DNA from: Perca fluviatilis
Lineage: Eukaryota > Chordata > Actinopteri > Perciformes > Percidae
Assembly: GCF_010015445.1 (NCBI RefSeq)
Contig: NC_053119.1
Span: 9,830,050-9,894,049, forward strand
Direction of reading: 5' to 3'
Length of the DNA: 64,000 nucleotides
Shown piece by piece: positions 1 to 10,410 of this stretch. The stretch's first letter is position 1, and every line of letters begins with the position of its first letter. The translations under genes were made by a program, and so were the position numbers. The notes under the pieces were generated by a model. It did no database searches. It was not told the origin of the DNA and saw nothing but the letters and a program-made list of their open reading frames with translations.

Positions 1-609
1 CGAATTACAATTACGGTACTCACGTTACTGTAATTGAGTAGTTTTTTTCTGTGTTCTATTTTTTTAAAGTTTTTTGTTTTTTTATCTGTACTTTTACTTT
101 TGCTTAAGTATATTTTGTTTCAAGTATTGTACTTCACTGCATTTTAAATCACATCTGTTACAGAGTAAAAAAAATCCAAGGAAAAAATTGTGCACCGAAA
201 ACTACTGCAGTGAATAATGGGCAGGATGGGCAGCGCCAGCTTGTGTTTACTGGCACTAAAATCACAAGAAGGATGGAGACAGACAAGTCAGACACCAGCG
301 GTGTAGACAAAGCTAAAAGGGAAACCCTGTTAATTTCTGCTGAAGTTGAACTCGAAGGAAATGAAGTGAACCCCTGGCCATATTTAAGCGGCCACTTCGG
401 CTTCAAGTGCAAGAAAGGCAACGGCTTTTTAATGCAGTCTAAGCAGTTTTTCCCCAGAGAGACCGAACTAGCAGCTTTAAATGAGCTACTTTTTTACTTT
501 TACTGAGTAGATTTTTTAACTGGTCATTTTACTTGTACTTAAGTAAAAGTTCAGCAAAGTAATAGTACTTTTACTTAAGTAGAATATGTTTGTACTCTTT
601 CCACCTCTG
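1..609 (+). mobile_element. hAT-type transposon relic, truncated by the window start
   Basis: The right end reads TTTGTACTCTTTCCACCTCTG, the inverted terminal repeat (CAGAGGTGGAAAGAG...) I know from fish hAT elements, preceded by repeated ACTTTTACTTAAGTA strings. Inside, about 290-505 encodes a piece resembling the BED-type zinc finger at the front of hAT transposases (NPWPYLSGHFGFK), but the Cys pair expected in the following MQCKLC-like motif is replaced (MQSKQF), so it is a dead fragment. The bases after the end (cacaggtg, 610-617) may be the target duplication; the left copy is outside the window. Confidence 0.55.
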
Positions 610-3550
610 CACAGGTGTTAATGCCGAATACACGGAGGTACACTAGTCGAGGATGCACATTAGTACACATCACTCCCAACTCGCCAACTAACTAGTCCCC
701 CTCCAGAAGAGGACATACTTTCCACAGTTTGAGTGGCGGTAACAGCAGAGATGTTGAAACAGGCTTTCAGCAGTGAGAGAGAACAAAGCGAAGCCTGGCA
801 GAATGTCTCTATTGTTAAAGAGAAGCAGGGTTAGAGGAAGGCTTGGCCTCTCTCTGACCTCCTCTTCCAGCTGTGGAAGCCATTATATGGGTGATTGGGT
901 TGCCCAGCTCTGGCCTGGCCTCAACTCAAGACACATTGCAGACTCCTCCAAACTGGACAACACAGGCTTAAACACATAGTACAACGATAAGGCTCATAAA
1001 AACAGTTGCTGCACCAGAAGCTGCCAGAGGTCACAAGGCAGTGTTGGTGTGGAGGATACAGTCAGTGAACTGCAAACGTGTTTCCCTTTACCGTATATTG
1101 ATTATACCTAACATGTAGTTTGTGGTACAGTTTATTTGTTAAATATAGTTAAGACGCTTTGATGGCTTAAATGGCTTTGACTCTAAGCGGCCTTATGAAA
1201 AGTAAACTACAAGGTTTTAAAGCCCCCCCCCCTACATTACTTACTTTAATAATTTTTCAAATTATTTATTCAAAGAGTTTAACACCTTAAAACTCAGGTA
1301 ATCTGCTTCATCTGGACTGTGTGGGTGTGTTTGATCAGATTTGAGTGACAATGGTCTGCCACTACAAGCGAAGAGCCCCTCAACTCTCATTCGATTTTGA
1401 TTAACATATTGTCCTTTTATTTATTTATTTTTTTTACAAAAAAGTTTTTTATTTCAGTTGACATAGGAACCCATTTCTCATCATAAGAAGTTGATTTAGA
1501 AAACATGTTAACAGGCCCTTTAATCGTGCATTGCTGGCATTGTGCAGACAAAAATGGAAAACGGCTTAGTGTTTTGCACTTAATTATGAGTTCAGGTTTC
1601 CGCAAAAATTAATCAATTCAAGACAGTCATGGTGACTTATGAAAAGAAAGCCAGGTTTGTTGGATCCCAGAAATGCATCATGTTGCCACTAATGCCAGAT
1701 TGGAAGTTGCGGTGTTGGCCATTTCCATATGATGGGAGGGGCAGTGGGTGGTGTTCACAAATATGAAACAGTATCATTAGTCTGGGCTTTTATGAATACA
1801 TAGTGTGTGCCTTGAGGTAGCAACTAAATCTGCTGTTTTTTTCCTTTAACAACTGTGTGTTTTGGGATCTGTACGAGATTTTCTTTATTATATTGTGGAC
1901 AAATCTCGGAGACCAACGCCTCGTCAGACTGATGGGTAACTGTCAAATAGTCTCTGACTGCCTGTCAACACTGTGAATGTCCCGTGATCATAAAAACAAA
2001 AATCATAAGAGAGCAATGTCGCATCAAATCTATGAGTTGTACACTGCCTGACTTTAAGCCTTGTTGTATCCAGTCAGTCTACATGCTTTCATCTCAGACA
2101 ACAGCAGATGTGTTGTTCTTATATCGTCAAAGATATCTCCTGACACATAACTCTTGTCCAGTTTACGTACTTTAGTTGAATTCAGAAATTAGTCACACAC
2201 AGGTGTCCCCTTTGCTTCTTTGCAGCAGTACAGTGTAGTGGTAATTGAGCCCGATCTCATTTGCAAATGAAACACGTGAATTGCACAGTAATTCATACGG
2301 GCTCTGGCGTGAGCAGGGATTAGAGTGATGTTAAGTGTTTGCCAGGCTCCAGAGCTGCTCTGGGCACATTAGATGGCTGATGAAGTTGGCACGAGGGCAA
2401 CTTGCCCATGCCAGGCCCCGTTAACAGTGGGTCGGCCCCCGGGAGACACAACAATACAGATAATGATAATTCAGTCATCACAACTGAGGGAGCTTGATTG
2501 CACACTTCACTGGGTTTAACGTCCATCGGGCAGCATCCCAGAATGGTTTGGTTTGGCATTCCACTCCTGACTGCTTTTTTCCCTTTTTGCATTGAGGGCT
2601 CAGGGACAGGTGAATTCAGATTAATGATTGCTAACGAGGCACCCATCAATGTTAAGAGACGGGTTGTTGTTTAGGTTATTTCTCTTATTTCTCGTTTATT
2701 ACAGCCTTTTATTTCTCATCCTCTCTATCTTTTATTTTAAGCTACAAAATGACAGAGGAAGGAGGAGTGTTTCCATTCCACAGCATGTCTGCTGGCCACA
2801 TTTTCTCTTCTGATGTTCCCTCAGGCTGGCCTTTAACATTATATTCAGTAACCAGTCTAACAGTTGAATAAGTACTAATTGCTATAACGATATAGAAAAA
2901 ACCTTTTGAATGAAGTATTTGTGTCTAAGCCTTCACACAATGCAGGCACATTTCAACATGAACGCAAAAAATGTCAGAGCTTCATCCTCTTGGCTTGTAT
3001 GTTCTGAAAGGCAGAAAGGACGTATTTGCAGCAACCAGCTGTGTGGTAATACACAATCTCAAAGACGTCTTGATAAAGCTTTTAAAAGCTGAGGCGGCAG
3101 TTGGGTGAAAAAAAAATCTCCTACATTGCAAAGTGAGGTGATGTCTATTCATTAGAACTGTCACAGGCACTTAGGGCTCCTCGGAGTAGAGGGCGGTTAA
3201 CAGCGTGCCGACAGGGGGTGAGCGCAGCGCGGAGGCTAACAACGACATCATCCACACTTCAGCTCAGGGCTACAGTGCACAGAGGGGTCAGCCATGTTAG
3301 GCTAAGTGAGCGCTCGGTGGCTAATAGGCTCTGTTCTATTTGATCATACAGCCAATCTAACCTGGGAGAGCTCAGCTGACTGAACTCTTTTCAGCAGGAG
3401 GTGGAGGACAAGGCAAGGGACGGCATTGTTCAGCCTTTAATGTTCTTTCCTTTTGAGTTGTGATGATAGGCCACGTTTAAAGTGTCAGTCTAATGAACAC
3501 GTGGCACTGAAGAGTCAGAAAAAAACAACTTGCAATACACTTGTGGAGCT
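610..3550. other. sox6 intron, no recognisable feature
   Basis: Intronic on the assumption that the next sox6 exon is beyond the left edge. The reading frames are short and unlike known proteins. There is a C10 run near 1225 and T-rich tracts near 1420-1440. I see nothing else. Confidence 0.6.
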
Positions 3551-4034
3551 TTAAAGTGCTCATATTATGCTCATTTTCAGGTTCGTAATTCTATTTAGAG
3601 GTTTTATCAGAATGTGTTTACATGGTTTAATTTTCAAAAAGCACCATGTTTTTGTCGTAATGCACATTGCTGCAGCTCCTCTTTTCACCCTGCATGTTGA
3701 GCTCTCTGTTTTAGCTACAGAGTGAGGCCTCTCACTCCTATTCCATCTTTGTTGGGAGTCACAAATGCGCACTAGCTAGGCAAGGACTACTAGCCGGTCT
3801 GAAGCAGAGTATGAGGGCGTGCCACACTAGCAGCTAGGCAAGCATCATTAAAGGCTGGACTACAACAGAGCTGTTTGGAGCAGTTTGTGAACAGTGTTTT
3901 CTTCTGGAGATGGTAAGTCCCTTTGGGGTGGACTTTGGGCTTTTTCACTTTGTAAACCTATAACATGCACAAAAAAGATATATAACAATAAAGGTAAGGG
4001 GAAAAGCCAAAAAAGCATAATATTAGCACTTTAA
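3551..4034. mobile_element. piggyBac-like MITE with TTAA duplication
   Basis: A non-autonomous DNA element bounded by TTAA at 3551-3554 and 4031-4034, the target duplication of the piggyBac superfamily. Terminal inverted repeats are AGTGCTCATATTATGCT on the left and AGCATAATATTAGCACT on the right, one mismatch in 17. The 476-bp interior has no transposase. The same ends occur in many dispersed copies in percomorph fish genomes (recalled, not searched). Confidence 0.8.
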
Positions 4035-6778
4035 GTGATCCGTCACCGTCTATGCCACATCAGGAATCACTATATAAGCCTATTTAGCAGGTTGGCCTTG
4101 CACTCCTGTGTACATGTCATACCTTTCACAAAACAAAACAAACTGACAGCTTATGAATTTGAAATGCTTTGCCTTTACCAGTGACACACAACAAAGCTTT
4201 AAATCAGCATGTGAGCAAGGTTGCTTGTTGAAAAGGGATTCCAAAAATGGGCCAAAAGTGATTTCCAAGGTTCAAGGATAGAAAGAGAAACAGCAATCCC
4301 ATCATCATATAGTGAAGGAGAACAAGTTGTGATGAAATGAAAAAAGCATTATTTCAACAAAATGAACAAATGAGAAACACAAAAAAGGGTGTGTAGGTTT
4401 ATCGCTCAACAGTTTTGAATGGAACTGTAGGAGAACTTACCTAATGAAACATTCAGCCTCAGCCATCTATTGATCACCTCCTCTCATTTGAACTAAACTC
4501 ATTATTGGGGGGAAAAAAATCTGTCAACCTCCATTATGTAGGCTTACATTAGGCTCAAAATGAAATGCATTACCACAGCAGTGCATGAACGACATTTTTA
4601 CAATGCATCTTCAAGGATCACATCAATTCACATGAACACTTACACGGCAGAGTTATTATTCATGCTAAACACTGTATGATTCAGTGTGCATGGTTATATT
4701 GCACATGTTTATCTTGTTTGTCTTTGTCTTTGCTGAGTGTTTGCAGCGGGATCAATGCCACTAGTCCTCAGGGATAGCAGCTAATTAGCAAAGGAAGAGA
4801 CGAAGTCAATAGCAAGCTTGTTTTTTTTTTTTTCTTCCTTATTTTCCAAAGTAGAGGAAAAATGTGCAGGAAATCTGAGTCATCTTTGGGCATCATTGGA
4901 TGAAATGTTTCAGGCTGTACTTAAGAAAGAACCGTGGTGCTGCTGATGTATCTGCGTGTAAAATCGGCTGCTGAACATTTTTGTACTCATGCACAACTAG
5001 AGCTTGTCTTTTTTTAGACACTAAACAGGACCAACTCCAAAGAAATCTTTTTAAATTATTTCTATATATGTTTTCTTATATGGTTTCCAGTTATTTTTTG
5101 TGTTTATTTTGAAGCTAGAAGCTGCACCCCAAATCATCAATAAAGGAACCTCAAATTCAACTTTTTTTCAGAATCTGAATCCATCATGAATCCTTCATTT
5201 TTGCCCCACAGTTAACATTACGTAAATAGTATTTGTGTGCTATTTGCTATATTTACTTCCAAATCTGTTTCCCAAGGTAACAATAAATATAACACATACT
5301 CACACACTTTTACAAAGGAGATTAAGAATAGGAAACATGTTGTTGACCACCTTTTGAATATGACATGTACGATGTGCATTGCTTTGCTCATTCAATTAAA
5401 AAGCACTTAATATCCCCGGTCCAATAAGAGATCTGAAAATGTTTGCAATTAAATAAAGAAAAAATGAGAAATCCTAAAAAAAATGTTTTGTTTTTGTTCA
5501 CTGTGATGGATTATTTTAGAACAAACTGCAGCAAACAGGAACATTTGATTTGAACTGACTGACTGACTGTGTGCAGAAACCGGCATTAGATTAAAACGAA
5601 GGAGATTCAGAAGCTTAGCAGGGTCGAGCCCTGGATGGGATTGGATGGGAGAGAATGGGAAACCTATACATGTGATGGAAAAAAAAAGAAAGAAAATAAG
5701 ACACACTCTTAAAGTTGTCCCCCAGCATTTCCTTCCACCCATGTCCCCTTTGATTTGACAGGAAGATGTCACAACACATTTGAACACGCTCACACACAAG
5801 TTTTTTCCTTTCAAACCGGTTTCCGTACTGTAGATAAGAGGGGAAGCTACCTGTCTTTCAACTAAAGACACTGTGTGCTGTATTCTGCCTCTGGCTGTCC
5901 CATTCTGGCCCACTTTACTGTATCAATAACAAAGTAAAACCTTTAAATGAGAGAGATAAAGCACTCCTCTGATATCATCATGATTACTATGTGCACATAA
6001 CAGTAAAGAGGGGGTCTTAGATGGTTTTAGATCTGGCTTGCTGTGGGGTGAGAAGGGGCAGGCTGAGGCATGCTGGGAGACTCCAGCGCTTTCCTGTGTT
6101 AGTGGTGTAGATCAGAGGAGCCGAGGAGAAAGGGAAACCTGTGTTTTCACTGATTGATATTGTGATCTAACGAGCAAAAGGATCTGTCAGTTGTAATTTT
6201 AGATGTTCAAAGATCCAGTGGAGAGGATGTGTTCAGAAAGGGAAAACAAAATACAGGTAAGCCTGTTCTCTCTGTTCGCTTTGTGTGTAAGTGAAGAGAA
6301 AATGAGCGACAACAGCATCCTGTCTATCAAATGTGAGGGAATAAACTCGGCTCTTTAACTGTGTTTAGGAGCCCTTCAGTCCGTTTATATCCATAGCAAA
6401 ACTGTCGCTGTTGAAAATCGACAGTGGTTAGACATTCTTTAGAATTATGTTAAACCTGAAATCTGAATTTTATTTTAATTATAGCCATGATTTCTCATTG
6501 TTTGTATGGCCTGCTAACTGTTGTTAGCACATTTACTTGCAGTTTATGTGCCGCTATTCAGTCTATGCTCTAGCTTACTGCCTTATGTTAGTCGGTTGAG
6601 GATGTATTAATTCATCTACATTTCTGTTGACATACAACAACCAACCCTGTCTTCTCAAAAATGACGTTCCTGTAGCTTACAACTAAACTGCATTCTCAAT
6701 TACACGTCAAGGAAAGCGACTGCCGCATGATGTGAAACCGTTGTTTTAAACGTGGTAAATGTTGTTAAGTTGTGTAAT
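4035..6778. other. sox6 intron, no recognisable feature
   Basis: AT-rich intronic DNA. The 154-codon minus-strand frame at 5913-5449 has no homology I can see and starts in low-complexity sequence. I found no sequence encoding the next sox6 exon (the EKLLSKDW block). Confidence 0.6.
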
Positions 6779-6852
6779 TTAAGTAACGTACGTTACGCAA
6801 GTTAAGTCAGGTTAAGTACGTGACGTAGGATAAGTACGTTACGTAAAAACAA
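6779..6852. repeat. Degenerate TAAGTACGTTACGTA repeat cluster
   Basis: Several imperfect copies of a TAAGTACGT(T/G)ACGTA unit stand in a row about 140-200 bp inside the intron that follows the 6983 exon. It includes TTACGTAA (6839-6846), the consensus PAR-bZIP/NFIL3 site, and TTACGCAA (6793-6800), C/EBP-like. CpG-rich for its surroundings. Confidence 0.5.
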
Positions 6853-6982
6853 GTCAACGTTGACTCTTGGTTTCACACTGGGCACGAATGGGGGTCTCCT
6901 GGGTGAAAGTCGTGTTTGTTTGACCCAACCATATCAAGAAACATACAAATGCACACGCATTAAGCTGAAGACTTTGGCCTAC

Positions 6983-7193
6983 CGTCTTGTTCTGTCTTGG
7001 TCAGCTCCACAAGTTTCTTCTGTTTCAGTGTGTCCACCACGTCTGCCAGGCTTCCTTTGCGGCGCTCCGGCGTCCCGAAGGCGAGGCTGATCATTGGATC
7101 CCCGCGATCCCTGGAACACTCCTCTGGCTTGGGTGGAGAGGTAGAGTTAGTCCGGTAGGAGTAGACTGAGCAGCCTTTACTGCTTTCATTGTC
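6983..7193 (-). CDS. sox6: sox6 second coding exon
   Basis: A 211-nt exon, residues 74-143 plus one extra base. The acceptor is tttgctgtctcttcccag (AG at 7195-7194) and the donor is gtaggc at 6982. It contains the SoxD-specific [20 protein letters not shown] block that precedes the coiled coil. The single trailing G matches the codon split expected before the Asp of mammalian EQED, so the reading frame continues into the next exon, which I could not find between 1 and 6980; it is probably outside the window. Confidence 0.95.
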
Positions 7194-9659
7194 CTGGGAA
7201 GAGACAGCAAATAAGAGAACCAAGATTAGAACTTCTGGAATATATCAGCACTGATGCGGGTTTGATGCAAGCTGCGAACTTGTGCCCTTTCATTGACTTG
7301 TTTTCTATTTGGTTCAGACCAGACAAATACATCCCACAGCTCTAATACCTATATACTGCATATGCTTAAATGATTATTTGGATTTAGCAGATGCTTTCTC
7401 AGCGGTGCTTTACTTTGGCATGGGCTTGCTGGCGTGACACGGAAAAAGGTCCATTTTTGGATTGCATTTAGCTACTGAGAGAGCGTCATGAGAACTTGAT
7501 GTATCTGTCATTGGGAGCCCTGTGGTGTCACCACATTACATTTCTTTAAATTGGTTGGGTCTACTCTCGAATCTATGATTCTATTATTACACATACATGT
7601 CAGTGTTTGTTGCAATTGAAGGGTTTTAAAAATTAAAGAGTGGCCGAGAAACCTGGCTTGCAAGTCATTCCCCATCTCGCTCCTGGTTTCCTGTCTTCTA
7701 TCTGCTGTCACCTCTCTAATAAAGACCCATTACTAAGGCAAGGAGGGCCATGACCACAACATAGAAATACTAGGAACCTCAGCGAACAAAAAAGGCAACC
7801 TTGGATAAGTACAAATTAAGTCCTGAAAGCCTGGACCTCTGTCGTTTTTACCCTAAAAACATTACAATATACAGCTCTAATTAAGTTCTGGTATTTTATT
7901 TATTGTTTTATGGTCCTGGAATAATTATGGATCTACAGTCTTCCAATGTTTTGACAGGCACACAAAGTCCCACACATCAACAAAGAAGCCTACTTGTTGG
8001 CTCTACATGTATAGACTTTATTGTGTGAGGTAATGCTAACTTAGTAGTAACTACATTGATTGGCCTTTCTAGTTTGTGCTGAATGACCAGAGTGTTTCTG
8101 CCCCTTTGCTATTTGCTCGGCTGGGTTATGAGTTAAGTGAGAGGCACAAGGAGTCTATATTTACCAAGAAGATACATAAGCCCTTCAAGACGACCATATT
8201 GTCCCAACAACAGACACTGTAGCACAGGTGTTCTAACACCGGGGCTATTTCTGGATGCTTTCTCCTCCCCTTACAGAGTGGGGGGATCTCAAAGAACTTT
8301 AGGAGGCTTATGTTTCAAAGACAAGGGGGCTTTAAGTAACAGCGGGATCTTAAGACACCCTTGAAATGACTCCAGGAGGCCCTGTTGTTCACTTTGTCTT
8401 AAGGCGGAAGATGCCTCTGTAATAAGGATTAGGAGATAGTGTGTCACTCGTGGATTGTTCAGGTGTGTTTTTTCAGCTGCATAAGGCTACCAAGGACTTA
8501 TTAGGAGCAGCGTGATTGAGGCAGAAAGGCCTGATTAGGCCCAGATCATATTAAAAACCAAAAGGTCACACATTCAGTCTGCAGCAGACAACGTCCATGT
8601 CTACACTGTGATGTTAGCTAACCTTGAGCAAGGCAATCACTCTAGATACAAAGGCATTATTCATGTATGCGAAAATGAAATATTTGACCAATTAAATCAA
8701 AAATGTACTTGACTTTATAGCTTTTCAAAATGGTGTGTAATAACGTCAACTTTCATTGGGTACCTTTGTAATGCAAGACACATTTAAGAGAAATCTGTCC
8801 TTCACTTATTGGACAATGGACTTTTTTTCCCACAAATGGTGCGTAACTTTTTTATATTAATGAACGTTCATTACATGAATACATCTTCCATAGTATTATT
8901 TTTTACTCTTTTAACCAGTGGCCAAAAACTTTATTTTGTCCTTTTCATAATTTTTTTCTAATTTAGAACAAACTAAGAAAAAACTTCTAAAATCACTTCT
9001 TTATTATAGGCTCCTATCAGACTCCTGTGGTGACCCATGAGGAGAGCATAGTCATATTTAGGAGTGTATACAGTATGTGACAACTTAACAAGCTTTAAGT
9101 ATTCAGGCAACTTTGAACCCTGACACTGATGCTAAGTGAAGTCGAGTTTTCTCTTATATTTAATCGCCTTTAAAGTTCTGATTATGCGCTGAGAAAATAA
9201 AATTGAGGTATAATATCAAGACAACAACAGAAAATATAATTATATTTTAGTAAAATCCCACAATCCAAAATTTAAAACAATTAAAAATGAATAGGACTTT
9301 TGTTTGGGAAATTTTAAATGTATCCTGGCACAACATTGATACCTAAAGAAACTTTATTCTCAGAACTTTCTACTTTCCTCAAAGGCTGAAGTCAAACACG
9401 CCTCTTCCATTAGGGACCAACAGAACCTGAAGCTAAGTAACTAACACCTTGACACATACATACAGTACCTACATACATAAATACACACTCCCTCTCACAC
9501 ACGCACGCACACGCACACATAAAAACAGGCTGTGGAGATAAGAAGAAGCAAGGCATGTACCAAGGCATGTACCAAGGGCTATAACTCTCTAGAGGAGAAG
9601 CCTCACTGGGCTGCCTACAGCACTGCCTGCAGCACACAGACCAGAGAGGACCACTGGTG

Positions 9660-9699
<40 letters not shown>

Positions 9700-9769
9700 G
9701 CGTGCATGCGTGCATGCGTGCATGCGTGCATGCGTGCATGCGTGAGTGAGTGTGTGTACGTACTTTCAT

Positions 9770-9819
<50 letters not shown>

Positions 9820-10253
9820 CAATTGTGCACAATCATCATAATGCATGAGAATTTGCACACCCTGTGTACCCCTGCATGTATTTCATGTGTGTTTTATGAG
9901 TTGTGTGCCCTGAGTGTGTGTGTACATTGTGTACACACACTGACCACATTTGTTTTATAGAGTTGAGTTATAGCAACATATCTCAAGATAAGACATGGTC
10001 AATTTCTTAGCTCTGTGCGTAATTCCCATCTCACCATCGCAGCAGGCACCACGTTCTCCCACTCAGCATCCGTCAGCTTCTGTCCGATTGGCTGTAGCTC
10101 GTCCGGGTGGGGTCGGTCATGCGAAGAGGGAGACGGTGTCTCCTTTGGGCCCTCTCGCTCCTCACTGGCCCAGGCCGCATTGTCCTGACCCATCGCTTCC
10201 TCTTCCTCAGATGGTGGGTGAAAGGGAGGCGTTGCTCGCATGGAAGACATCAT
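6983..10253 (-). CDS. sox6: SOX6 transcription factor, N-terminal coding part (two exons, gene continues left)
   Basis: SOX6 is a SoxD-group HMG-box transcription factor that acts in the nucleus, dimerises through a coiled coil and controls cartilage, muscle-fibre, erythroid and neural programmes. Only residues 1-143 are here, encoded by join(10253..10035, 7193..6983) on the minus strand. The start fits the family: [10 protein letters not shown] aligns with mammalian MSSKQATSPF. The second exon holds the SoxD block [20 protein letters not shown] (residues 109-128), essentially identical to vertebrate SOX6. The exons join in phase 0 (AAM|DNESS) and the second ends in phase 1, as in mammalian SOX6. 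The leucine zipper, Q-rich box and HMG domain are not in the window and should lie left of position 1. Residues 1-73 are acidic and diverged (EEEE at 16-19). SOX5 is the alternative, but the first-exon start and [13 protein letters not shown] block match SOX6 better (mammalian CSLYSFRNTSTSP). Confidence 0.95.
7194..9656. other. sox6 intron between the two coding exons
   Basis: No coding potential recognised. The sequence is AT-rich with short A and T tracts. The intron as a whole runs 10034 to 7194 (2.8 kb). Confidence 0.7.
9657..9818. repeat. Compound microsatellite (GCGT)n, (GCATGCGT)n, (GT)23
   Basis: Nearly continuous alternating purine-pyrimidine: (GTGC)n at 9657-9699, GCATGCGT repeats at 9702-9744, a short spacer, then (GT)n at 9773-9818. 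Such runs favour Z-DNA. On the sox6 sense strand it reads as a CA-rich repeat starting 216 nt after the donor of the first coding exon. Confidence 0.9.
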
Positions 10254-10256
10254 TCT
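10035..10256 (-). CDS. sox6: sox6 first coding exon
   Basis: The exon begins after a pyrimidine-rich acceptor (cctcttttccttcag, AG at 10258-10257), carries 3 bases of 5' UTR (AGA), then ATG at 10253, and ends in ATG just before the donor gtgaga at 10034. It encodes 73 residues. A second ATG follows directly at 10250 and is the one that aligns with the mammalian initiator, so either could be used. The AGA-ATG start matches the exon edge implied by human isoforms that begin MGRMSSKQ (recalled). A CU-rich satellite lies about 90 nt upstream on the coding strand and a CA microsatellite about 215 nt downstream. Confidence 0.93.
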
Positions 10257-10346
10257 CTGAAGGAAAAGAGGAAATGGTTTTACTGTAACTATGTGGCCAC
10301 AGTTTGTACCGGTGCATTGCCACATGTCATTTTAGGTTAGTTTAGT

Positions 10347-10410
10347 GAGAGGAGAGGGAGAGGAGAGGAGAGGAGAGGAGAAGAGAAGAGAAGAGAAGAG
10401 AAGAGAAGGA
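10347..10410. repeat. GGAGA/AGAAG pentamer repeat
   Basis: Pure-purine pentamer array, GGAGA changing to GAAGA. On the sox6 strand it is a 64-nt C/U-only tract ending about 90 nt upstream of the acceptor of the first coding exon. Confidence 0.9.

Noticed and set aside
5449..5913. 154-codon minus-strand ORF on the sox6 strand
   Set aside because: Tested as the next sox6 exon, but it lacks the EKLLSKDW and EIKGTPESLAEKE blocks.
1..6980. Search for the third sox6 coding exon
   Set aside because: No minus-strand sequence encoding the conserved KLLSKDWKEKMERLN block was found, so no exon is claimed.
9410..9960. 140-codon ORFs on both strands rich in His/Thr or Val/Cys
   Set aside because: They are translations of the GT/GCGT microsatellite, not genes.
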